A DNA stretch of 64,000 bases from Maniola hyperantus (Eukaryota; Arthropoda; Insecta; Lepidoptera; Nymphalidae): contig NC_048561.1 in assembly GCF_902806685.2 (NCBI RefSeq), forward strand, positions 7,343,439-7,407,438, given 5' to 3'. Shown here one piece after another: positions 33,201-42,900 of this stretch. Each line of letters starts with the position of its first letter. Position 1 is the first letter of the stretch. The notes beneath the pieces were generated by a model. It saw nothing but the letters and a program-made list of their open reading frames with translations. It was not told the DNA's origin and made no database searches. Both the position numbers and the translations under genes were made by a program.

Positions 33201-33940
33201 GAAGTGGTTATATCTTCGTCGCACGTAGGGCGGCGTGCTCCAGCGCGCACAGACACACCGCACTCTATATGTCACAAACGTCTCTAGGGTCGACAGCTGC
33301 TTCATGGGCGCGTCCACCTGGAACAAACACAATACACCGATCAAGCGCGAGCCGGACTCGCACACGAAGGGTTTCGTACCATCATACAAGAAAGAAGCCA
33401 CATTACATCTTATAACTAAGGCGGAGGCTGAATTCTCGACAGTAGCTATTTATTGGCGATTCCAGACCACCCCATAACCGGTGTGACTTGAGCTCTCAAA
33501 TATAGAAGGTGTTGTATAAGGAGCGGGGTACAAGTTATGTTGGTTTATATTATAAAAAGCTTGATTCGGTTATGTTGGCTGGTTGTGAAAGACCCCTGTT
33601 GGCGGGTCGGGTCTAACCTCGCCACTTATTTGTAAAATCCTGTGGGAACTCTTTGATTTTCCGGGTTCAAGAGTATCCTATGTCCTTCCCCGTGATGCAA
33701 GCTATCTCTGTACCAAATTTCATCAAAATCGGTTAAACGGTTGGGCCGAGAAAAGCAAGCAGACAGACAGACAGACACACTTTTGCATTAATAATATGGG
33801 TAGTGAAGTACCTTAACAGCGATATCATATCCATGCTCCATGATAAGAGGAGTGGCATCGTGCGCGTCGTCCGTCACGCTGGGGGCCTCCGTGTCTGCGT
33901 CGTTGAGCTCCAGCACCGCAGAACTGCTCTCGCTGGCCAT
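27217..33940 (-). CDS. PX-BAR sorting nexin, SNX7/SNX30-like
   Basis: Membrane-binding sorting nexin acting at endosomes: a PX domain binds phosphoinositides and a BAR domain dimerises and bends membrane. Nine exons in coding order: 33940-33812, 33317-33198, 32624-32483, 32024-31942, 30582-30491, 29417-29289, 28856-28657, 28045-28000, 27793-27217. Phases agree at every junction, giving 505 residues. PX spans about 44-158 and shows ETFVTYRV, VRRRYNHF, the APPLPPL loop and FLERVAKHPIL. BAR covers about 190-380 and ends RQVAIHTQALMGWEHAL. The last 115 residues are an acidic, low-complexity tail with DKSVKSDLN-type repeats, longer than in vertebrate SNX7/30. The Ala- and Gly-rich part of the 28856-28657 exon is unusual. 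I infer SNX7/30 from the PX-BAR spacing; SNX4-like remains possible. Confidence 0.85.
27818..27935 (-). mobile_element. Helitron family B fragment
   Basis: 5' part only (GTCCAGTAGTTTGAGCTGTG, GTCAGTCAGTCAGTCAC), right beside the last sorting-nexin exon. Confidence 0.65.
28330..28440 (-). pseudogene. Degenerate duplicate of a sorting-nexin BAR exon
   Basis: Encodes LKYRATLPLQVVYAGAHFDK and RDVLH, matching the 3' half of the exon at 28657-28856, with a usable GTGTGT donor. The only nearby acceptor (CCGAG) is in the wrong phase for the upstream exon. The region corresponding to the exon's 5' half has expanded into stop-containing repeats. Probably not spliced in. Confidence 0.7.
28441..28655. 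repeat. C-rich minisatellite derived from exon sequence
   Basis: Irregular units of about 16-22 bp around TACCGCGACCCC, 8-10 of them. CCCCCGCTTGTACCGCCCAC occurs both at the edge of this block and inside the genuine exon, so the array seems to have grown from duplicated coding sequence. Confidence 0.7.
29446..29870 (+). repeat. GGTTCCGT-family repeat, near complete
   Basis: Starts CCGGCCAAGTGCGAGTCAGG and ends GAGGTACGGGACCCTAAAAA. The best reference copy in the window. Confidence 0.85.
29870..30480 (+). mobile_element. RTE LINE 3' fragment carrying a MITE
   Basis: Encodes, in pieces, the end of an RTE ORF2: RAMLDVTLRDKI, then NEEIRRRTKATDIAQRISK, LKWQWAGVLEWR and KAYVQQWTQTG, ending in a (GGATT)n tail. 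The LINE frame breaks off after RDKI and resumes after the insert at about 29943-30132, whose ends are GGGGTGATTACGT and ACGTAATCACCTC. In a sorting-nexin intron. Confidence 0.75.
30644..30930. mobile_element. MITE with GTCCATAAATTACGTG ends
   Basis: Inverted termini GGGGTCGTCCATAAATTACG and CGTAATTTATGGACGCCCC, flanked by TAA-like sequence. 285 bp, non-coding, G-rich on one side. Confidence 0.75.
30930..31185 (+). repeat. Interspersed repeat R, uninterrupted
   Basis: Reference copy of the repeat split at 10560-11170. A scrap of it also occurs at 43263-43340. Confidence 0.65.
31186..31410 (+). mobile_element. Helitron-like element, family B, complete
   Basis: TCTAAATATATAAAAGGAAA to CGCGAGCATAAGCTAGT. 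Confidence 0.8.
31528..31920. repeat. SINE family A copy and tail
   Basis: Minus-strand copy 31528-31858 with (ATC)n end and head CCTAACCACTAGGCTATCAC, then a plus-strand tail scrap to 31920, ending 22 bp from a sorting-nexin exon. Confidence 0.75.
32103..32404 (-). mobile_element. Helitron-like element plus 3' scrap, family A
   Basis: Complete copy 32103-32337 (ACTAGCTGATGCCTGCGAA to TAATAAGGGTA) and a second 3' end at 32343-32404. A (GATGAT)n run follows at 32418-32471, about 10 bp from the donor of the 32483-32624 exon. Confidence 0.75.
32690..33060 (-). mobile_element. LINE fragment with GGTTCCGT scraps
   Basis: Minus-strand frames read like the RNase H and C-terminal part of a non-LTR element (SPTALEGRGL, then KYGASHHTLVRAFNKKAAWE). 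32690-32760 is a GGTTCCGT scrap. Weak assignment from general resemblance. Confidence 0.4.
33626..33800 (-). mobile_element. Helitron-like element, family A, 3'-truncated
   Basis: Internal and 5' parts (ATCCTGTGGGAACTCTTTGA to TTGCATTAATAATATGGG), ending just before the first coding exon of the sorting nexin. Confidence 0.7.
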
Positions 33941-33985
33941 AACTCTACAGCAATATTACCTACACACAGTTCCATTTTATCTTAT

Positions 33986-34665
33986 ACTAGCTTATGCTCG
34001 CGACTTCGTCCGCGTGGTACACAAATTCTAAACCCCTATTTCACCCCCTTAGGGGTTGAATTTTCAAAAATCCTTTCTTAGAGGATGTCTATGTCATAAT
34101 AGCTATCTGCATGTCAAATTTAAGCCCGATCCGTCCAGTAGTTTGAGCTGTGCGTTGATAGATCAGTCAGTCAGTCAGTCACCTTTCCTTTTATATATTT
34201 AGACTTTAGACTTTAATATTATAAATGTGAAAGTGTGTCTGTCTGTCTGCTAGCTTTTCACGGCCCATCCGTTAAACCGATTTTGATGAAATTTGGTACA
34301 GATATAGCTTACATCCCAGGGAAGGATACAGGATACTTTCCTTTTTCCTTTTTCCGGATTTTATTCCGGAAAATCAAAGAGTTCCCATAGGATTTTAAAA
34401 ATTCTAAACTCACGCGGACAGAGTCGCGGGCATCATTACCTCACTCACTACATCGCTAGTATGGCTATCAGTACCCTTATTATAAATGCGAAAGTGTGTT
34501 TGCTTTTTGGTTTGTCCTTCAATCACGTCGCAGCGGTGCAACAGATTGACGTGATTTTTTGCATGGGTATAGATAAAGCTTATTTTTATTCCGGAAAATC
34601 AAAGAGTTCCCACAGGATTTTTGAAAAAGCTAAATCCACGCGACATCGCGGGCGTCAGCTAGCAA
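33986..34665. mobile_element. Three Helitron-like elements in a row
   Basis: 33986-34200 family B minus; 34208-34437 family A plus (GTCGCGGGCATCATTACC end lost); 34470-34665 family A plus (ATCGCGGGCGTCAGCTAGC). Confidence 0.75.
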
Positions 34666-35287
34666 TGATATAAGTAGGCAAAAAAATAACTCACGATCTG
34701 CCATATGAGTAATAGAGCTGACTCATTGATTGGTTCACTGGATAATTACATGTCAGTTATTCTCAGATGTTTAATGACTAGATTATGTAACTAACTAAGT
34801 ACTTTAGTGTACTAAGTTAGTAGTTTAGTTTCCTTATACAGGTACCTGTCTGATACTTTTTCTTGGTAGGAAAAGTATTTCAAATCAGTGAAGAATTTTT
34901 CCAACATGATAAAAAGCGATTTTAACATTTTATTGTTGGACATTAATTTAAATTAAAATTTATTACAGTGCCTACATTTATTTGTTTTTTGACATTTACA
35001 ATAATTGTTCTTATCAAAAATGTAAAATGTTATGGTATATTTATTACTCGTACTTACTAAGTTTAATTTTATGATTTGTCTGTATTTTATAAAAAAAATA
35101 TTCATACTTAATAAACTCAACTGTCTACTATATTTGTACGCCGACAATCGACATGGCTAATGTGCTGGACTATGTTTATTAGATTTAACACCTTATGTAC
35201 CTACATACATATGCAAATAAAGAATTGTATTGTAGTGGTACATTCTTCACTAACTGGCAGATTCTAGATTCTAGAGAATACATAATC
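34666..35287. other. Unassigned AT-rich DNA
   Basis: No gene or known repeat seen; in the 5' intron or upstream region of the sorting nexin. Confidence 0.45.
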
Positions 35288-35655
35288 ATCATCATGATCA
35301 ACCCATCACCAGTTCTGGATTTTCTGGGATAAAAATTAGCCTGTGTCCATTCCAGGGATTGAAGCTATCGCCGTACCAAATTTCACCAAAATCAGTTTAA
35401 TAGATGGGCTGTGAAAAGCTAACAGACATACACACTTTCACATTAATATTACTAGATGATACCCGGGACCTAGACCACATGGATTTAGGTTTTTTAAATC
35501 CTGTGGGAACTCTAATTTTCCAGGATAAAAAGGTTTTGTCCATCCCCGGGATGAGCTAACTCAGTACCAAATCTCATCAAAATTGGTTGAACGGTTGGGT
35601 CGTGAAAAGCTAGCAGACAAACAGACAAACACACTTTCGCATTTATAGTAATAGT
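35288..35655 (-). mobile_element. Helitron-like elements, two diverged copies
   Basis: 35316-35450 and 35450-35655, both family A on the minus strand, preceded by a SINE A tail scrap. Confidence 0.65.
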
Positions 35656-35692
35656 ATGGATTATGGATAACAATAACAGTTATAGCCGACGC

Positions 35693-35815
35693 ATTTTAAA
35701 CTGAGTCATCGAGTTATCTGTCTGTTTTGCTCACACTAACAGGTTTCTGGCACCTACAACCTGTAAGTGCGAGTGAAACAGACAGATAACTCGACGACTC
35801 AGTTTAAAATGTGTC
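35693..35815. mobile_element. Palindromic MITE
   Basis: Arms GCATTTTAAACTGAGTCATC and GACGACTCAGTTTAAAATGT pair over about 50 bp each. Inner part TCTGTCTGTTTTGCTCACAC pairs with GTGCGAGTGAAACAGACAG. Confidence 0.8.
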
Positions 35816-36992
35816 AATTATAGTATGGATTTGAATGAGTTATGGCTTTATAATGCCATACTACCTACTCAATGGTACTAAAGGGTTTCGTCGCGGCAGT
35901 GTACCAATACCAACACGAAATAAATAGGTATTTGTCAGTAGGCTAACAACCAGCCACGACCCAAGTCTCCCATGAATAAAAATTCCATTGTTTAGTTAGG
36001 TACGTACTTAGCTACCCAATAAAACTTTTTATAAAAACGACCGAAACTAATATTATAATTTTACTTTTAAAACAATATTCACACCAAATTGTTGCAATGT
36101 AATTTTAATGATAAATAATAAAGTGGGCGTATGCTCTTATCGCTTGTTTGCTTTATATATAGCTCGTTATCGTACGATAACAATAGAAAGGTGGGCGAAA
36201 GTTTAAAAACGCCTTTTCTTTTCGCCCCATTTAACTAAATAAGGATCGATAATGCACCGATGCAACACAAATTTGTCTAGTTCACAAGTTACACATAGGT
36301 GTAATAAATAAAAACATGTTTAGCTTACCTGATTTACGTAAATAAACACCGAATTGCTACACTCATTTAATTTTAATACACGAAATTAGTAAAATTCCAT
36401 TTTATTCCTTAAAAATTTTGATTTTGACACATTTGTTTGACACAAATCACCGAAAATAAAATGACAATCATAGACTATCTAAAGAGCTAAGTTGTCTATG
36501 GAAGGAACTAGGGATGCGAGATGCAGATGTCGATAATGGGAACGGATTTTTTTAACGATCCATTTTGCTTGATAGTGGGAACGAGCCTGGACAATACGGT
36601 ATTTTTTTTCTGCTCGATTTTAGACATGTGCTTAGAAGCACAGACCAATATCCTCTATGCCAATATCCTTTAGGAATGGGAGTATCACAGATATTTATTC
36701 AGATCATAATAGTGTTCTGTAGTTGCTATGCTCTGTGGTTGATGTGTTGCTGACTCTAGAACCCAGAGCCGTAAAACCAGTTTTAAAAAAAGATTGTTGA
36801 CGTTTATAAAAAAGTTGCAAAAAAGTTTCTTCTTTGTGTATTTTTTACCAAAAAAATAGTCAGTTTTTAATGAATTCCTTACAACTTTAGGTTTTTTACC
36901 TACGTGCAAATCAGATGTTAAAGCCTGAAGGACGCAGGAGAAACAGTTTTCAACCGAGAAGTTTCTGAAAAGCCGTCAAAATTGCTTCCAAA
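35816..36992. promoter_or_regulatory. Divergent sorting-nexin/Cdk9 upstream region
   Basis: Cdk9 starts at 36993 on the plus strand and the sorting nexin runs away on the minus strand. A minus-strand donor AAATCAG/GTAAGC at 36326, with an acceptor TGCTGTAG just before the sorting-nexin ATG, suggests a non-coding first exon at about 36327-36470. If so the two promoters share roughly 500 bp. No core element is evident. This is inference. Confidence 0.4.
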
Positions 36993-39900
36993 ATGCAGAG
37001 TGCGAGCGCTCCGCGGGACCCAGCTCCCGTGATGAGCACGAGCTCTACCATCCTCAATATGAGGGAAAAAGAGAAGTACATTGAAGATTTCGAGTTCCCC
37101 TTCTGCGACGAGTCTTCTAAATACGAAAAAGTAGCTAAAATCGGCCAAGGAACCTTCGGGGAAGTGTTCAAAGCTCGCGCAAGGAATAGTAGCAAAAAAT
37201 TCGTTGCAATGAAAAAAGTTTTAATGGACAACGAAAAAGAAGGCTTTCCCATCACAGCGTTGCGAGAAATAAAGATATTACAACTTTTAAAGCATGAAAA
37301 TGTAGTGAATTTAATCGAAATTTGCAGAACAAAGGCAACTTTACACAATAAGTATAGATCGACGTTCTATCTAGTTTTCGACTTTTGCGAACATGATTTA
37401 GCCGGTCTTTTATCTAATGTAAACGTAAAATTCAGCTTAGGAGAGATCAAAAGAGTAATGCAACAGCTTCTAAATGGCCTATACTATATCCACAGTAATA
37501 AAATATTGCATAGAGATATGAAAGCAGCAAATGTGTTGATTACTAAGAACGGTGTGTTGAAATTAGCTGATTTTGGTTTGGCGAGAGCATTCAGTGTGGC
37601 AAAGTCGGGGCAAGCCAATAAATATACAAACAGAGTTGTCACCTTGTGGTATAGGCCTCCAGAACTTTTGTTAGGTTAGTTCTCTTTTATTTAATACTAG
37701 CTAATGCTTGCAAGCTTATCTGTGTGGACTACACAATATTCAACCCCCTATTTCACCCCCTTAGGGGTTGAATTTTCATAAATCCTATGTCAGCCCGATC
37801 CCACCAGTAGTTTGAGCTGTGAGTTGAAAGATTAATCAGTCAGCTTTTCCTTGACTTTTTTCTTCTACAATGCTTCTCTTTCTCTATTTAGCCCATCATG
37901 ATGGTCTGAAGCTAATGGTACCGTTATGTCTGAGAACGTGACCTTAAAAGAAGTTAAATAAACGCCCGAGGGTGTGTGTGTTGTGTGTTCATTGCTGTTT
38001 AATTTAATCTCCCACAACCCTGTTAGGAATAGCTAACGGGACGGAGGTTCGAGCCCTTCTCCCTTATGTACCTAGTGGGGCTAGATCTAGCCCGCTACGT
38101 TACAAGCGTCAAAATGAGGTCTCTACTTTTACCAAGTGGTATGTATTTCAGGTGACCGCAACTACGGGCCTCCAGTGGACATGTGGGGCGCTGGATGTAT
38201 CATGGCTGAAATGTGGACAAGGTCGCCTATTATGCAGGTGTTTACCAATTAACTAAGTAATTGAGCCTCAGTAGCTCAACGGTTAAAGGGGTGGACTGAA
38301 AACCGAAAGGTCACCCGGGTTCAAACCCGTTGCAATATTGTCGTACCTACTCCTGGCACAAGCTTCACGCTTAATTGGATGGGAAAGGGGTATATTAGTC
38401 AGCATGATATACTTCGCTAATATTCTTTAAAAAAAAAAAATTATCAATATAATAAAATACGTCAAATTATGTCAAATGCTTATAGATTAGAGGGTCACAA
38501 CAATGGTAACTATTATGTTAAATAATACGATATTTAATCAGAGAACGTGTTTATTGAGCTAAGTAGCATGACAGTACAACAATATCATTTTTCATCTTAC
38601 CCACTTGTATTATCTTTTTATTATAAAAAGGTAAACAAATGATGTAGGTAGGTTTTTATACATGACATACCTTCCCTCTAAGTAAGTAATACACAATAAT
38701 TAAAGTTTAACATCTTAAATTGATAACTAAGTACACAAACAAACAATTTACAAATCAATCATTCAAATCAACTCAATCAATATTCTCATTAGAACCACTG
38801 GGCCTAGAATATGGAACTTTATTATGAAGATTTCGTTTTGTTCTAATTTTCCCCCCCGGTACGTCTATTTCTGCTGATTTAGGTATTCCTAATATCTCTT
38901 CCCATCTCTCTGAGCTGGGTATTTCAATTATAGGATCAGGGTCATTTTCTATTTCTCCTTCGCCTGTCTCAGAGCTTGGTATTTCTATAGCAGGGTCATT
39001 TTCTATCTCTCCTTCTAACCCATCCTCTTTTTCTTTGTCATTTCTGTCATGAGTTTCCTCTCTGTTTTTTATTTTGATTATTTGGTCCATATGTCGTCTT
39101 AACACTGCACCATCTCCGGTTTGTATCCTGTAGCTAGACGGGCCGCTTTTCTCCACAACCTGCCCTGGTAACCATCTCGGTCCGCTTGAGTAGTTTCTGT
39201 ACATGACCTTTTGTGACACATTAGTTTCTCTGGTTTTTTGTTGGGCGTTATTCATGATTTGGTTTTCTATTCTTCTGTGTTGTATATTATCAGGGTGTAG
39301 GGTATCCATTAGCGTGCGAAGGCGTCTATTCATCAACAGTTCGGCAGGACTTTTCTTTGTTGTGCAGCATGGAGTAACGCGTAGGCCTAACAACATGTTC
39401 GGAATTTTTATTTCCCATGGTCCCTCCATCTTCCGTAATTTTTCCTTCACTGTCTGTACCATACGTTCTGCCAAACCATTAGTGGCCGGATGGTATGGTG
39501 CGGATGTCACATGTTTTATTTTGTTGGATTCTAAAAACGATTTCATTTCACTGGACACAAAAGAAGTGGCATTGTCAGATACCAGGGTTTCACATATGCC
39601 ATGAGTAGCAAATAAATTCCTTAAATGGTGAATCACTGTTGTGGAATTTGTGTTGTTTACCATTAACACTTCTGGCCATCTAGAGAAGGCATCGACGACT
39701 ATGAAAAAATTCTTATTCATAAATGGTCCTGCAAAGTCTATATGAATTCTAGACCATGGCCTTGAAGGGATGACCCACTCGTGTGAAGACTTTGGAGGCA
39801 TATGTCTATTTTCTAAGCACCTAGCACAATTGCTGACCAATTCATCTATGTCTTCATTCAACTGTGGCCACCACACATAACTCCGGGCCAGTGCCTTTGT

Positions 39901-42900
39901 GTGGACAATGCCGTTATGTGTGGTGTGCAGCATGTTTAGGATGTTTTGTCGAAGAGGCTGTGGTATAACAACACGACATCCTAGTAATACACAGCCATCT
40001 TGTAAAGACAATTCTGTTCTATGTAGCCAATAAGTTCGTAAATTTCTATCTGTAACCTTGTTTGGCCATCCACATTGTAGAAAGTGAACAACTCGTGAGA
40101 GTGTTTGGTCTTTTTTAGTTTCAGATGCTATCTCAACAGCAGAATAAGGAAAATCTTCTAGTTTTTCTGCCATTAGAAGTATTTCATATAAAGGTTCTTC
40201 TTCTAACTCAGGCACCGGTAGAGGCCATCGACTTAAACCGTCTGCATTGGCGATTTGAGTTCCTGGTCGATAAGCAATATTGTAATCGTGTGCCGTTAAT
40301 GCTATAGAGATTCTTGTCAAACGGGGCGATAAAATAGATGGCATAGGTCTTTTTGGATCAAAAATTCCAAGCAAAGGTTTGTGGTCGGTTATCACCGTAA
40401 AAGACCTCCCAGCCAAATAGTTGTGGAACTTTTTAATGCCGAACATAATTGCGGTAGCTTCTTTGTCCAATTGTGAGTATCGTCTTTCATGTGTATTCAA
40501 CGTCCTAGAGCTCATTGCGATCGGACGTTCCTGTCCGTCTTCCATCACATGTGATAACACTGCCCCGACACCATATTCTGAACTATCACATGTGAGTATT
40601 AGTGGTTTATTCAAATCATAATGAACTAATGTAGTATTAAATGTAAGCATTTGTTTGGCTTTACTGAAAGCTTCTTGTTCACGTTCAGTCCACCGCCATT
40701 TTTGTGATTTATCAAGGAGTCTGTGCAACGGCTCCAGTAAAGTTGCTTTGTGAGGTATAAACCTTTCATAGAAATTGTATAATCCTAAAAACGCCTGTAA
40801 CTCTTGTACACTTTTAGGTTCAGGTGTTTTCAAGACGGCTTCCACTTTGCTCGGAGCGGGGTGTATACCTTCTCCATTGATCACAAAACCTAAAAATTCA
40901 ACTTTCTCCTGAGCAAATTTACATTTGGTCTTGTTAAGATGAAATCCTGCCTTCTGTATACGGTTTAGAACCGCTTCGAGTCGTTGTTGCATAAGAAGCA
41001 TTGTCGGACCACTCACAATAATGTCATCAATTAAAACTGCGACTCCTTGTATTCCTGCTAGCAATGCTGTCATTAATCTTTGGAATATTCCAGGACAAGC
41101 TTTGACTCCAAAAGGTAACCGATGAACTGAATAAAGACCTTTGCATGTGTTTAAAGTTAATATTTTTGATGTGCTGTCACTAACTTTTACTTGCGTGTAT
41201 GCTCTATCAAGGTCTAATGTTGTAAAAAACTTGGCACCTGCAACTGTAGCAAATACCTCATTTGCTGTCGGCATAGGGTAAGTGTCTGACTCTGTAGCTT
41301 GGTTGACAGTACTTCGATAGTCTCCACACAATCGGACATCACCTGACTTCTTTATTATTGGTACGACCGGTGTCGCCCACTCTGAAAAGGGCAATGGCCG
41401 TAGTACACCTTCTGCCACCAGGCGGTCAATTTCCTTTTCAACTTTAGCTTTGATAGCGTAAGGTACCGGACGTGCTTTTAAAAATCTAGGTGTAGCGTCA
41501 GGTTTTAGATGTATAGTAATAGGATCTCCAGTAAATGTGCCAAGACCATCTCTGAAGATGTCACTGTATTTAGAAATTGTCTTGTCAATGTTCATAAGAT
41601 CACTATTCGACATAAAATTAATATTTAGTGCAATATTCAACGGGGTCAACCAGTCCCGTCCCAGAAGATTGGGACCACCCCCTTTTGCTACAATTATATT
41701 TAAGGTACATTTGATGTCTTTGTATTGAACTTGTAACTTAGTTTGGCCGAGTAACATGACAGGTGTTTCTGTCCATGTGCGTAAAGTAAGTGACACTGGT
41801 TGCAGAATGATGTGTAGGTTTTGGCATTTAATCTTCTTCCAAGTGCGTTCATTGACTATTGAGAAACTTGCGCCTGTGTCCACCTGAAGTATTACAGGTA
41901 TGCCTTCCAATAAAACTTCAACCACAAATGGTGCTACTTTAGTATCACATTGAATACTGTAAAGGCCATTCAAGTGTGTAGCTATTTCATCATCGGTGAA
42001 GTTAATGCTCTTCTTAGACTTCTTCTTTAATAAACAGATCTTCTCAATGTGACCGATTTTCTTGCAGAATCGGCAAGTGGCGTTAACAAATCTACATTCC
42101 CCACCATGACGGTCCCCACACCGGTAACATAATCGTATGTTTGTCTTAGTCTGTACTGCATTAATATCCATGGCTTCCACTGAGGAACCTTGATTTGTAG
42201 TGGCTGCTGCACCGTTTGAGCTTGTGCAGCTGCTGTCTGTACTTGTAGATGACTGAATCATGTGGCAGTCTTTTCCCGCCGTTTCGGCTGCTAGCATGGC
42301 ATCAACGACGTCTTGATAACGCAGGTTATCTTTTTTTAAAAGTTCGTACTGTAGACGACGATCCTTCATGCCACACACTAGTCGGTCGCGTAACATCCGT
42401 TCTAATTCCATAAAATTACATTTAGAGCTAATTTTTCGTAACTGTGCAATATATTCGGATGCATTTTCATTTGTATTCTGATTCCGTGTATAGAATTTGT
42501 ATGACATTGAAATTTCATTTGGTTTTGGGCTGTAATGTTTTGTCAAAATAGCTTCAATTTCCACAAATGTCACATCACTGGCTTTTCTTGGTGTAATCAA
42601 AGCTAAAAATGTTTCAAAAACTTCTGCTCCACACACAGTAAAGAAATTGGCTCGTTTTGCGCCATCCAACATGATGCCGTTAGCCTCAAAACAAAACTTC
42701 AATCGATCGATGTAATTGTCCCATATATCTATTTTAGGGTTAAATTCACCAAATTTCACTGCTTTATGATCCATTTTAATCGAATTTGCGCCTCGTCGCC
42801 ACTATTATGTTAAATAATACGATATTTAATCAGAGAACGTGTTTATTGAGCTAAGTAGCATGACAGTACAACAATATCATTTTTCATCTTACCCACTTGT

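Noticed and set aside
39203..39604. 133-codon plus-strand frame
   Set aside because: Shadow of the integrase-coding region of the gypsy element on the opposite strand.
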